Source: Haloferula helveola (GTDB lineage: Bacteria; Verrucomicrobiota; Verrucomicrobiia; Verrucomicrobiales; Akkermansiaceae). Taken from it: a DNA stretch of 64,000 nucleotides. The position numbers and the translations under genes were made by a program. Each line of letters opens with the position of its first letter. Position 1 is the first letter of the stretch. Of the stretch, positions 1 through 7,919 are shown piece by piece. Below the pieces are notes generated by a model that was given only the letters and a program-made list of their open reading frames with translations, had not been told where the DNA came from and made no database searches. The stretch covers positions 4,092,001 to 4,156,000 of the forward strand of contig NZ_AP024702.1 of assembly GCF_037076345.1 (NCBI RefSeq). Direction: 5' to 3'.

Positions 1-1113
1 AGTACTGGCATCCTGACCGTGCGCGACTTCAAGCAGATCTGCGGCCGGGCCGGCCGACGGGGCTTCGATGACATCGGCTACGTGGTGGCTCAGGCCCCGG
101 CGTATGTGATTGAGAACAGGAAGGCCGAGGAGAAGGCGGCCGCCAAGGGCAAGAAGAGCAAGGCGGTCAAGAAGCGTCCGCCGGAGAAGGGGTTCGTGAA
201 TTGGGACGAGAAGACCTTCCAGCGGCTGCAGGACTCGCCGCCCGAGCGCTTGCAGTCGCAGTTCCGGATCAGCCACGGAATGCTGCTGAATGTTCTGGGC
301 AGGGAAGACGAGGACGGCTGCCGTGCCTTGCTGGCTTTGGTTTCGCAGTGTCACGAAACGCCGGCGTCAAAGCAGTCGCTGCGGAGTCGCGGCTTCGACC
401 TTTTCCGGGGCCTTGTCGAAGGCGGGGTGCTGCGGATTCTCCCCCAAAGCGAACGGTCCGGTCCCGCCAAGGTGGTGCTGCAGGACCGTCTGCCCGACGA
501 GTTCTCCATGCACCAGACGCTCGGCCTCTACCTGCTCGATGTGCTGCCGCAGCTCGATCCGGAGGACGGTGATTATGCCCTGAACGTTCTGTCCTTGGTG
601 GAGGCGATCCTCGAAGACCCCCGAGCGGTGCTGCGGAAGCAGACGGACAAGGCCAAGGGCGAGCTGTTGGCGCAGCTCAAGGCCGATGGAGTGGAGTACG
701 AGGAACGGATGGAGCGATTGGAGGAAGTCGAGCACCCGAAGCCGGGCAAGGAGTTCATTTACGCGACCTACAACGAGTTCGTCGTAAAACACCCGTGGGC
801 CAAGGAGGCGGGAGTCCGCCCGAAGTCGGTGGCACGAGAGATCGTCGAGCGCTGGGAGAGCTTCGAGGACTACGTGAAGCGCTATGGACTCGAACGGAGC
901 GAGGGCGTGCTGCTCCGCTACCTGTCGGAGGTCTACAAGGTGCTGGTCCAGACGGTGCCTCCCGATCTCAAGAATGACCTCCTTGATCAAGCTGAAGAGT
1001 TGCTCGGCAAGACGGTGAGGGGAGTGGATTCGAGTTTGCTCGATGAGTGGGAGAGAATGCGGGAGCTGGAAATGCAACAGGATTCATCTGCGGAATTAGC
1101 CAAGGGGAGTTAG
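1..1113 (+). CDS. DEAD/DEAH-box RNA helicase C-terminal part (Mtr4/DUF3516-like), 5' truncated
   Basis: The reading frame is already open at base 1, so the start and helicase motifs I-V lie outside the window. The visible part opens with helicase motif VI (QICGRAGRRG, about residues 12-21), the arginine-finger motif of superfamily II helicases. Next come a short Lys/Ala-rich insertion (EEKAAAKGKKSKAVKKR) and a long helical C-terminal region like that of bacterial DUF3516 helicases related to Mtr4/Ski2. Such enzymes unwind RNA 3' to 5' using ATP; the substrate in bacteria is unknown. The basic insertion could add RNA affinity (inference). It ends TAG at 1113, 21 bases before the next gene on the same strand. 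Family call is firm, exact function is not. Confidence 0.85.
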   Translation, partial: STGILTVRDFKQICGRAGRRGFDDIGYVVAQAPAYVIENRKAEEKAAAKGKKSKAVKKRPPEKGFVNWDEKTFQRLQDSPPERLQSQFRISHGMLLNVLGREDEDGCRALLALVSQCHETPASKQSLRSRGFDLFRGLVEGGVLRILPQSERSGPAKVVLQDRLPDEFSMHQTLGLYLLDVLPQLDPEDGDYALNVLSLVEAILEDPRAVLRKQTDKAKGELLAQLKADGVEYEERMERLEEVEHPKPGKEFIYATYNEFVVKHPWAKEAGVRPKSVAREIVERWESFEDYVKRYGLERSEGVLLRYLSEVYKVLVQTVPPDLKNDLLDQAEELLGKTVRGVDSSLLDEWERMRELEMQQDSSAELAKGS

Positions 1114-1134
1114 GGTCCGTTCGTTTGCTACGAT

Positions 1135-1533
1135 ATGTTTCGTAGTATCGCGATTGCAGCTGCCGGGGTCTTTGTCGCAATCCAGGTGATGGGACTGGCT
1201 CACCGGCCCGACTGGTTGATCCCATTGAATCCCGATCGTCCGTGGGTGGATTTGCCGGCCGCATCCCATGCCCGGTCGAGCCAAGCGCACAACGTGACCG
1301 AGCTGACGTGGACGGTTCGGCAGGGTTGGGTCTCCAGTGAGAGCGGGGTTTTGGCCGAGAACCAAGTCGCCTACTTCTTGGGCAAAGAGGTGGAGCATGT
1401 GAACCTAACTGGATACGCACCGATCCTCCGGCTCCGAATCCCAGCCGATGCGCCCGCACGGCACTTTGTTTCGATGGTGAACCACGCACAAAGCGCCGGT
1501 TTTGAGCGGCTTTTGGTGGCAGCCTACCGATGA
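1135..1533 (+). CDS. Small membrane-anchored protein with ExbD/TolR-like C-terminal half
   Basis: 132 residues. A hydrophobic N-terminal segment (about residues 4-22) looks like a signal anchor. The C-terminal half has the ExbD/TolR periplasmic pattern: an L-R-I-P-A-D stretch in place of the usual V-x-I-R-A-D, followed by a helix and a final AGFERLLVAAY strand, matching the family's 'aG...v.lat' end. No ExbB/TolQ partner is visible. The TolR transmembrane Asp is not evident in the N-terminal helix, so coupling to proton flow is doubtful. It follows the helicase on the same strand after 21 bases and may be co-transcribed. The ExbD resemblance is a pattern judgement; otherwise it is a hypothetical protein. 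Confidence 0.65.
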   Translation: MFRSIAIAAAGVFVAIQVMGLAHRPDWLIPLNPDRPWVDLPAASHARSSQAHNVTELTWTVRQGWVSSESGVLAENQVAYFLGKEVEHVNLTGYAPILRLRIPADAPARHFVSMVNHAQSAGFERLLVAAYR

Positions 1534-1546
1534 GCCCGGGGGAACT

Positions 1547-1605
1547 TCATTCACAACTCACTCATTTTCAGCACTGCTCCCAAAGTTGTTCACAGGTTAT
1601 TCACA
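1547..1605 (+). other. Cluster of three DnaA-box-like 9-mers
   Basis: Three same-direction 9-mers resemble the DnaA box TTATNCACA: TCATTCACA at 1547-1555, TTGTTCACA at 1586-1594 and TTATTCACA (perfect match) at 1597-1605. The last two start 11 bases apart. An AT-rich stretch follows at 1612-1640, in a region otherwise rich in G+C. This is compatible with a DnaA-controlled promoter, a DnaA-titrating site or a small origin-like element. Box spacing and the lack of an adjacent dnaA, rpmH or parA argue against a full oriC. The match is seen; the function is inferred. Confidence 0.4.
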
Positions 1606-1641
1606 AGTAACTCACTATCAATAATTTATGCAGATTCTATG

Positions 1642-1670
1642 TTGACGCCCCTGAAGGGCTGTGTTTAGCT
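1642..1670 (+). promoter_or_regulatory. Possible sigma70-type promoter for the ncRNA candidate
   Basis: TTGACG at 1642-1647 is a good -35 hexamer. It is followed after 17 bases by TTAGCT (1665-1670), a weak -10. A start near 1676-1678 would place the first GNRA hairpin (1678-1691) at the 5' end of the transcript. The position just downstream of the DnaA-box-like cluster would put the transcript under DnaA influence. The weak -10 keeps confidence low. Confidence 0.35.
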
Positions 1671-1674
1671 ATTC

Positions 1675-2728
1675 ATCGTTCCGCAAGGGACACTGATCTT
1701 TGACAGAACGGGAGTGCGGGAGAGGCCTTCGGGCAAGGAACGCGCTCAGGATGAGTCCGGACGAAAGTTCGGAGAATGGTCGGGATGAACTGACGTTCCC
1801 GGCCCCTTGGAAACTGCCGATTTTCGAATCATGGTGGGTCCGAGGCCAATGTCACCGGCTTCCCCGGGAAGGGTCGTTCCTTTCCGCAATCAAACGACTG
1901 GGAAGTCAGGCGGTGAGCGACGCCAGCGCGGTCCGGCCAGGACCGGCGGGCACAACCAGTCGCGAAGCCGAGTTACGCCGGAGCCTCAAGGTTGATCGAG
2001 GCAAGGGCGGACACAGTCGGTCGTAAGACCGGACGTTGCTACTGTGAGTCAGTGTGGTGGAAATGGAGTCCCGCGACCGCGGACGAAACAATCGAAATGG
2101 TCGCGGAATCCGGACGGCGTCGCAACCGGTCGGAGAAAAAGGGACCCAGCCATCGCGGAATGAGTGCTCCGCAAGGAAGGCGCCGGGTAATCGGTGATGA
2201 CCTGAGGGGGACAATAAGGTCCGAATCAGCGGGAGGCACCGGGAAACGGGGCCGTCCGCCTGGGAAAGTGAAATGCAATGTGAGGGTTAAGGGACAAGAC
2301 CCGTCACCCGGGGCAAACGATCTCGCGCAAGCGGGATGCCGACCTCGGGAGGAAAAAGGAGGGAGGATCCGTTCTCAGCGGATGCTTCAGCCGAAGTTCG
2401 GAGAACCAGCGCCGGCAGGCGTCAAAGCTCCGGGCCAAGAAGTCCCGCCCAAGAAACCGGCGATGGTGACATCCCGGTCGGCTCCGCCGCGGAGCCGGAA
2501 AGGAATGCGATTCGTCCTCGCAGACCGGTGCGGCGTCGGGGAACTGGCAGCCAACGAAGCTCGACGGGTGGAGTTGCGCGCCAAATGTCAGTCAACCGGG
2601 GAAAGAGAACGTGGCGAGTTCCCACTCCCCTCCTTTCTTTTGCCGCTCCCGAGTGGGGGAGGTAGGAAAGGATGGATCGATGATCCGGCATAAGGCCCTT
2701 CGGAGGGAAACTTCCGAAGGGCCTTTTT
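1675..2728 (+). ncRNA. Candidate large structured non-coding RNA (about 1.05 kb)
   Basis: No credible protein gene lies here: the long frames are low-complexity, Arg/Gly/Pro/Ser-rich, open on both strands and unlike any family. The plus strand is purine-rich and dense in short perfect hairpins with stable loops. Examples are 1678-1691 (GCAA), 1725-1734 (TTCG), 1983-2002, 2017-2032 (GTAA, 6 bp), 2071-2106 (8-bp stem), 2168-2177 (GCAA), 2199-2221, 2320-2337 (7-bp stem, GCAA), 2367-2383, 2385-2396, 2409-2422, 2479-2497 (7 bp) and 2632-2671. It ends at a canonical terminator (2692-2728). I looked for RNase P, tmRNA, SRP, 6S, rRNA and group I/II intron hallmarks and found none. Bounds are set by the possible promoter and the terminator. 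The case rests on structure and lack of coding signal. Confidence 0.55.
2692..2728 (+). terminator. Strong intrinsic terminator ending the ncRNA candidate
   Basis: A 12-bp perfect stem (2693-2704 with 2713-2724, GGCCCTTCGGA type) closes a short purine loop and is followed directly by a T5 run (2724-2728). It is oriented to end plus-strand transcription from 1.7-2.7 kb. The only gene downstream is on the opposite strand. Confidence 0.9.
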
Positions 2729-2754
2729 GCGTACCCGGGTGGCGGGAAAGTGCA

Positions 2755-2846
2755 GGTAGGGACGAGCGCCCCGCTCGTCCGCTGTCGGAAGGGAGGGCGT
2801 GGCCGTTTCGATTCTCCGCGGTCGGCCGGGGGCGTCCGACCCTACC
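2755..2846. repeat. Palindromic intergenic repeat (REP/MITE-like)
   Basis: The two ends are imperfect inverted copies: GGTAGGGACGAGCGCCCC on the left, and on the right a sequence whose complement is GGTAGGGTCGGACGCCC. The left arm itself folds into an 8-bp hairpin (GGACGAGC/GCTCGTCC around GCCC). Length is about 92 bp. The layout is like dispersed palindromic elements mobilised by REP-associated transposases. It lies between the RNA terminator and the stop codon of the methyltransferase gene. Only one copy is in this window, so the repeat nature is inferred from structure. Confidence 0.5.
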
Positions 2847-2861
2847 GCCTACGATTCACCC

Positions 2862-4028
2862 TTACAGCACCCGCGCCCAGATCACCTTGAGGTAGCGGGA
2901 CTCGGGGTAGTTCGAGAGGGTCGGGTGATCGGGGCCGGCACCGGTGCGGTCGAAGATCTGCAGGCGCTGCTGCTGTTTGTGCACGGCGGTGGTAACGAGC
3001 TTTTCGAACTCGAACTCGTTCACCAGCCCGGAGCATGAGCAGGTGACGAGCAGGCCGCCGGGCTTCACCAACTGGACCGCAAGGCGGTTGAGGTCGTTGT
3101 ATTTGCCACGGCCCCGTTCGTCGTCGCGGCCCGTCACGAACTTCGGCGGGTCGGCGAGGACCACGTCCCACTGGCGGCCGTTGTCGATCATCGTCCGCGC
3201 CCAGGTGAAGGCGTCGGCGTGGGTGAACTTGATCTTCGCTCCGTTGATGTTGGCGTTCCGCTTGGCCATCGCCACGGCGGTTTCATCGAGGTCGACCGCC
3301 GTGACCTCTTCGGCGCCGGCGAGCGCGGCATGCACGCTGAAGCCGCCGGTGTAACAGCAGAGATCGAGCATCGTGCGCCCCTTGGCCAGCTCGGCGAGCT
3401 TGCGACGGTTGTCGCGTTGGTCGCAGAAGAAGCCGGTCTTGTGGCCTTCCGCGAAGTCAACCTCGAAGGTCACGCCGTGCTCGACGATCTTGATCTTCCG
3501 GATGCCCGGTGTGGCGAGCGGGTGGTCGACCATCGGGATCCGCTCGATCCGCGCGAGGGCAGGATCGACGCGGATGTGGGTCCGTTCGGTGCCGAACGCC
3601 TCGTGCATCGCCGGGATCCATGAGTCGAGTCGCTGCCACGCTCCAAGACTTGTGATTTCCAGGGAGAGGATGTCCCCGAAACGGTCGGCCACGATCCCCG
3701 GAAGCCGGTCGGCATCGCCATGGATGCAGCGGTAGGCGTCGGTCGCGTCGTCGAGATGGAAAAGTCCGCGGCGCAGGTCGGCGGCCTGTCGGATGGCATC
3801 GAGAAAGAAGCCCTCGTCGATCGGCTCGCTGCCGTGACGGACGATCCGCAGCGGCATGTTGGACTTCGGGTTCCAAAGGCCCCAACCGAAGGTCTCGCCG
3901 TCCTTGCCGAGCACCTCGACCAGGTCGCCGGGGCGGGCGTCCGAGGACGCCTCGCCGATCATTTTGGGCCAGATCGACGGGTGGAACGAGACGGTCTTGA
4001 TCGAGACGGTGGGCACGGGGCGGAGCAT
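2862..4028 (-). CDS. Class I SAM-dependent rRNA methyltransferase, RlmI-like
   Basis: 388 residues. An N-terminal PUA-like domain (about 1-85) is followed by an inserted domain and a Rossmann methyltransferase domain. Motifs: CDQRDNR (about 202-208), SAM-binding DLCCYTGGFS (about 222-231) and catalytic-site ADPPKF (about 292-297), all typical of the RlmI/YccW group that makes 5-methylcytosine in 23S rRNA (C1962 in E. coli). A C-S-C-S-G stretch near residue 330 fits the C5-methyltransferase cysteine. Length matches the family (about 396). Substrate position is inferred from E. coli. It stands alone on the minus strand, divergent from the next membrane-protein gene. Confidence 0.88.
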   Translation of the reverse strand: MLRPVPTVSIKTVSFHPSIWPKMIGEASSDARPGDLVEVLGKDGETFGWGLWNPKSNMPLRIVRHGSEPIDEGFFLDAIRQAADLRRGLFHLDDATDAYRCIHGDADRLPGIVADRFGDILSLEITSLGAWQRLDSWIPAMHEAFGTERTHIRVDPALARIERIPMVDHPLATPGIRKIKIVEHGVTFEVDFAEGHKTGFFCDQRDNRRKLAELAKGRTMLDLCCYTGGFSVHAALAGAEEVTAVDLDETAVAMAKRNANINGAKIKFTHADAFTWARTMIDNGRQWDVVLADPPKFVTGRDDERGRGKYNDLNRLAVQLVKPGGLLVTCSCSGLVNEFEFEKLVTTAVHKQQQRLQIFDRTGAGPDHPTLSNYPESRYLKVIWARVL

Positions 4029-4115
4029 GGCGGGAACGGCGCATCCGGCTCAAGCGGGATCGGTGCGGTCGAAATTCGGCGCGGGTTTGGAATCGAAAGA
4101 CTGCCGGAGGCGTGC

Positions 4116-4724
4116 ATGCTTGGAGCCATGGAAAAGAAGTCTTCGGGTTGTGTTGGCGGAGCGGTCGCGCTGGTGATCGGCGTGATCGTTCTCGTGCTCG
4201 TGGTGGTATTCGGAGTGGTCGGTCTGTTCTGGAACGTGAAGCGGGATGCCGCCTATCAGGAGGCCGAGGCCGTCGCGACGATGAGCGAAATGGCAGCGCT
4301 TCACGGGCACGGGCATCTGGAGATCGAGGAGGACGAGTGGAAGGACCTGAAGCCGCTGAAGGCCGGGGAGCCGGTCAGTATCGAGCGCTATCTCTTTTCG
4401 ATGATCGACCAGACCGCCACCGAATTGGCGAAGGAGAACTTCCGCACCAACGCCGAAGGCGCCCCGATCCAGTGGGCACTCAAGCTCCGCAACGTCCGCG
4501 AGGCTGCCGACGGGATCGTCGGTGAGTTCGAGCTGCCCTACATGATCACGCGCTCCGACGGCAGCGGTTATGGTAGCACGCTCAACATCACCGCGACCTT
4601 CGACGAAGGGAGTCGCGATGCCCTGCTGGAGCTGCGCCGTGGGGACTGGGTGAACGTCTCCGGGCAGTTGTCCCTGGAGGGCAATGGCACGAGCATCCTC
4701 GAAGCCCGCCTCCCTGCCGAGTAG
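4116..4724 (+). CDS. Single-pass membrane protein of unknown function
   Basis: 202 residues from the ATG at 4116, chosen because GGAGG (4106-4110) sits 5 bases upstream; a second ATG at 4128 has poorer spacing. A long hydrophobic segment (about residues 13-38) is followed by a soluble domain of mixed alpha/beta character, with a stretch near residues 130-200 that could be an OB- or beta-barrel-like module (speculative). No catalytic motif is visible. It converges with the ABC-F gene, whose stop is only 5 bases away. I do not recognise a family. Confidence 0.7.
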   Translation: MLGAMEKKSSGCVGGAVALVIGVIVLVLVVVFGVVGLFWNVKRDAAYQEAEAVATMSEMAALHGHGHLEIEEDEWKDLKPLKAGEPVSIERYLFSMIDQTATELAKENFRTNAEGAPIQWALKLRNVREAADGIVGEFELPYMITRSDGSGYGSTLNITATFDEGSRDALLELRRGDWVNVSGQLSLEGNGTSILEARLPAE

Positions 4725-4729
4725 CCGGC

Positions 4730-6616
4730 TCAGGCCAGCGACTCGAGTTCCTCCCACCTCTCGTAAAGCTTCGCCACGGACGCCTTCGCTTCTTCGAGCT
4801 CGGCGGCAACACCGGCTACCTCGTTGAAGCGGGTCGTTTGGAATTCCGGGTCGTTGAGCTTCGTTTCGAGCTCGCCGACCTTTTCTTCCGCCTCGAGGAT
4901 CCGTTCTTCCATCCCTTCGAGTTCCATCTTCTCCGCCAGCGTGAGCTTGCGGGGTTTGGCGGGAGCCGTCTCGGATGCCTTCCGTCGGGCCGCGGCTTCG
5001 CGTGCGGCGGCCTGCGCCTGGATTCGCTCGGCGTTCTCGCGCTTCTGGCGTTTCTCCAGGTAGTAGGAGTAATTGCCCGCACTGACCTGGACGCCGCCAT
5101 CCTCGAAGGCAACGACCTGGTCGCAGATACGGTCGAGGAAGTAGCGATCGTGCGACACCACCAGCGCACTGCCGGGGAATGCCGCGATCGCTTCCTCAAG
5201 CATGCGAAGGGAGGGCAGGTCGAGGTCGTTGGTCGGTTCGTCGAGGACCAGCAGGTTGCCGCCGGTCTTGAGAACCTTGGCGAGCATCAGCCGCGCCCGC
5301 TCACCGCCGGACAGCAGGTCGACGCGCTCGTTGATGCGATGGTCGTCGAAAAGGAAGCGCCGGAGGTAGGCGCGGGCACCCAGCAACTGGTCGCCGAAGT
5401 GGAGTTTCTCGTTGCCGTCGGCGACTTCGTCGAGCAGCGAGCCGGATCCATCGAGGACCATCCGGGTCTGGTCGATGTAGTTCACCTTTACCCGTCGACC
5501 GAGTGTTGCCGTGCCCTCGGTCGGTTGGATTTCGCCGAGGCAGAGTTTCAGGAGAGTCGTTTTGCCGACACCGTTGCGGCCGACAATGCCGGTGCATTGG
5601 CCGGGCTCGAGCGACAGGTCGAGACGGCGGAAAAGCCAGCGGGGAGATGATTCCGTCCCGACGTTCACGCCTGCGCCTTCCAGTTCCACGACCGTGTCGC
5701 CCAATTGCGGCGGCGGTGGGATGAGCAGGTCCATTTCCCGCTCTTCGGGCGGGGCTTCCATGCCTTCGATCTCGTAGAACTTGTCGAGTCGCGTGCGCGA
5801 CTTCGTGGTGCGTGCCTTCACTCCGGCGCGCACCCACTCGAGTTCCTCCCGAAGGAATCGCTGGCGACGTCGCTCGGTCTGCTCGGCGATCTGCTGGCGC
5901 ACCGCCTTCGACTCAAGGAACGCGGTGTAGTTGCCGGGGTGCGAGTAGGCCTTGCCGTGATCGATCTCGATGATCCGGGTTGCGATGACGTCGAGGAAGT
6001 AGCGATCGTGCGTGACGAAGATCACCGCGCCCGAGTAGCTGGTCAGGAACTCTTCCAGCCAGCCGATCGAGTCGGCGTCGAGGTGGTTCGTCGGTTCGTC
6101 GAGCAGCAGCAGGTCTGGTTGCGAGGCGAGGGCACGGCAAAGCGCCACGCGCCGCTTTTCTCCGCCCGACAACGGCCCCGTTTCCGACTCGAGCGGCGGC
6201 GTGCCTAGCTTGTTGGAGAGCGAGCGGATCCGGGCGTCGAGATTCCATCCGTCGGCGTGCTCGATCAGGTGGAGCAGGTCGGCCAACTCGTCCTCGGTGC
6301 CGTCGCCGTCCTCATACCTTCGGATCGCATCGACGACATCCGCGGCCCCGGCGGCGATGTTCTCCTCGATCGAGAGATCCGGATCGAGCTCGAACTCCTG
6401 AGGCAGGTAGCCCACGCGAAGCTGCCGGCGGCGGGAGATGTCGCCGGAATCCGCGGCGGACTCTCCGGCAAGGATCTTCAGCAGGGAGGTCTTGCCGCAT
6501 CCGTTGCGGCCGACGAGTCCGACCTTTTCGCCCGCATCGACAGCCAGCGTGACCCCGTCGAGCAGGGTCTGGTAGCCGTAGGATAATCGGATTTCGTTGG
6601 CGGAGAGCAGGGACAT
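4730..6616 (-). CDS. ABC-F family ATPase (Uup/EttA-like)
   Basis: 628 residues. Two nucleotide-binding domains and no transmembrane part. Domain 1 has Walker A GRNGCGKTS (36-44), signature LSGGEKRR (149-156) and Walker B LLLLDEPTNHLD (169-180). Domain 2 has Walker A GRNGVGKTT (about 346-354), LSGGERARL and LLVLDEPTNDLD. A charged linker (about 235-290) joins them. The C-terminal tail (about 545-628) is Glu/Lys/Ala-rich and predicted coiled coil, as in Uup. ABC-F proteins act on the ribosome in translation or antibiotic protection; which role applies here is not shown. The frame continues upstream to 7240, but the ATG at 6616 precedes the conserved N-terminus. Confidence 0.9.
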   Translation of the reverse strand: MSLLSANEIRLSYGYQTLLDGVTLAVDAGEKVGLVGRNGCGKTSLLKILAGESAADSGDISRRRQLRVGYLPQEFELDPDLSIEENIAAGAADVVDAIRRYEDGDGTEDELADLLHLIEHADGWNLDARIRSLSNKLGTPPLESETGPLSGGEKRRVALCRALASQPDLLLLDEPTNHLDADSIGWLEEFLTSYSGAVIFVTHDRYFLDVIATRIIEIDHGKAYSHPGNYTAFLESKAVRQQIAEQTERRRQRFLREELEWVRAGVKARTTKSRTRLDKFYEIEGMEAPPEEREMDLLIPPPPQLGDTVVELEGAGVNVGTESSPRWLFRRLDLSLEPGQCTGIVGRNGVGKTTLLKLCLGEIQPTEGTATLGRRVKVNYIDQTRMVLDGSGSLLDEVADGNEKLHFGDQLLGARAYLRRFLFDDHRINERVDLLSGGERARLMLAKVLKTGGNLLVLDEPTNDLDLPSLRMLEEAIAAFPGSALVVSHDRYFLDRICDQVVAFEDGGVQVSAGNYSYYLEKRQKRENAERIQAQAAAREAAARRKASETAPAKPRKLTLAEKMELEGMEERILEAEEKVGELETKLNDPEFQTTRFNEVAGVAAELEEAKASVAKLYERWEELESLA

Positions 6617-6639
6617 GGGAATTGCCGGAGGGGCAATGA

Positions 6640-7827
6640 TCAATGATCGGCGGAAAAGGCAAGCGCCGCTTGGGCCGCCCGGGTGGCGGTGGCGAAGCAG
6701 CCTTGGATCAGGTAGCCGCCGGTCGGCGCCTCCCAGTCGATCATTTCCCCGGCCACGAAAACGCCGGGGAGCTTGCGCAGCATGAGTTGGTCGTCGATCT
6801 CGGACCAGGCGACGCCTCCCGCGGATGAGATGGCTTCCTCGATGGGTCTGGGGCCGTTCAGCGGAACTCGAAGGGTCTTCACGGCGTCGACCAGCGCCTC
6901 GATGCTGATGATCGGACCCGCAATGTGAGCAATCAGCGCGCGGGTGGCTTCGGTGAGCTTCAAACGGCCCGCGGCCGCGTCGAGGAAGTCGCGTCGCACG
7001 CTTTCCATCTTCCGCCGGATCACTTCGGCCGGAACCTCGGGCTTGAGGTCGATCACGAGTTCGGGATGGCCCGCGGCCCGGAGTTGCGGGCCGAGTTGGT
7101 AGATCGCGCCACCCTCGAAACCGTAGCGGGTGAGCATCAGTTCTCCCCGGACGGTTGTGTCTCCGGCCTTGGCCGCGATGTTCTTGAGCGGCTGTCCTTC
7201 GATGGTCGGAACCAGCGAATCGGGCCAGTTCGCCTCCCAACCGCAGTTCGCCGGTTCGAATGTGTTCACGGAGACTCGATGCGCCTTGAGGGCCGGAATC
7301 CAGCTTCCGTCGGAGCCGGTCTTCGGCCAGGAGGCACCGCCCATTGCGAGGATGGCCGCGTCGAAACTACGAGGTTCGCCGTCGTTGAATCGGAGCTGGA
7401 CGCCATCGCCATTCTCGATGGCAGTGAGTCGTTGATTCACGTGAAAGCGGACGCCCTGTTGCCTAAGTCGCTCCACCAAGCGTCGGAGTAGGGGAGCCGC
7501 CTTCATTTCCTTCGGGTAGACCCTCCCGGTCCGCTGCTCAAATGTCTCGATTCCGAGTTCGGCGGCCCAATTCCGCAACTTTCTTGGAGAGAAGGTGTCG
7601 AGCCACGAGCGAAAGCTGCGGGGGTCGAGATCCGGACCCGAGTAGCGGGTGGCGAAGGTTTCGACCGGTTCGCCGTGAGTGAGGTTCAGGCCTCCGTAGC
7701 CGGCGACCAGCAACTTGCGTCCGACCGACCGCTTGGCCTCGAAAAGGTCCACGGTGGCGCCACCTTCCGCGCACAGTTCGGCGGCCCGAAGACCGGCAGG
7801 GCCCCCTCCTACGACCGCTATGTGCAC
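6640..7827 (-). CDS. FAD-dependent oxidoreductase, HI0933/BaiN-like flavoprotein
   Basis: 395 residues from the GTG at 7827, which directly precedes the FAD-binding Rossmann motif (IAVVGGGPAGLRAAE). An upstream ATG at 7980 would add 51 unrelated residues and overlap the next gene. Further motifs are a GRKLLVAGYGGLNLTHG stretch typical of the family and a C-terminal ATG-box-like segment (PGVFVAGEMIDWEAPTGGY), which also contacts FAD. This family (TIGR03862/HI0933) includes BaiN-type reductases, but most members have unknown substrates. It lies 23 bases upstream of the ABC-F gene on the same strand and may share its transcript. Confidence 0.85.
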   Translation of the reverse strand: MHIAVVGGGPAGLRAAELCAEGGATVDLFEAKRSVGRKLLVAGYGGLNLTHGEPVETFATRYSGPDLDPRSFRSWLDTFSPRKLRNWAAELGIETFEQRTGRVYPKEMKAAPLLRRLVERLRQQGVRFHVNQRLTAIENGDGVQLRFNDGEPRSFDAAILAMGGASWPKTGSDGSWIPALKAHRVSVNTFEPANCGWEANWPDSLVPTIEGQPLKNIAAKAGDTTVRGELMLTRYGFEGGAIYQLGPQLRAAGHPELVIDLKPEVPAEVIRRKMESVRRDFLDAAAGRLKLTEATRALIAHIAGPIISIEALVDAVKTLRVPLNGPRPIEEAISSAGGVAWSEIDDQLMLRKLPGVFVAGEMIDWEAPTGGYLIQGCFATATRAAQAALAFSADH

Positions 7828-7919
7828 CGCCTTGCTCAGGTGGCTGAACGTGCCGACGGCACCGGGCCATTCCAAGCAGGATTTCGGCTCGCTCGGTGCG
7901 GTGCGTGAAGGTCCTGGCT

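Noticed and set aside
1747-1767. A hammerhead-ribozyme-like stretch (GATGAGTCC...GGACGAAA)
   Set aside because: The C-U-G-A core residues are wrong (GGATGA), and the middle stem is a loopless palindrome that cannot fold as stem II.
1992-2693. A 233-codon frame that looks like a protein gene upstream of the terminator
   Set aside because: Composition is low-complexity Arg/Gly/Ser/Pro, no family pattern, no ribosome-binding site, and other frames on both strands are open here. It fits structured RNA better.
1675-2728. RNase P RNA, tmRNA or a group II intron
   Set aside because: No GAGGAAAGTCC or ACAGAACCCGGC pair as in RNase P, no tRNA-like ends or tag frame as in tmRNA, no domain V hairpin or GTGYG start and no reverse transcriptase.
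6617-7240. N-terminal extension of the ABC-F frame
   Set aside because: The extra 208 codons lie inside the flavoprotein gene in another frame and precede a normal ABC-F N-terminus with its own ATG.
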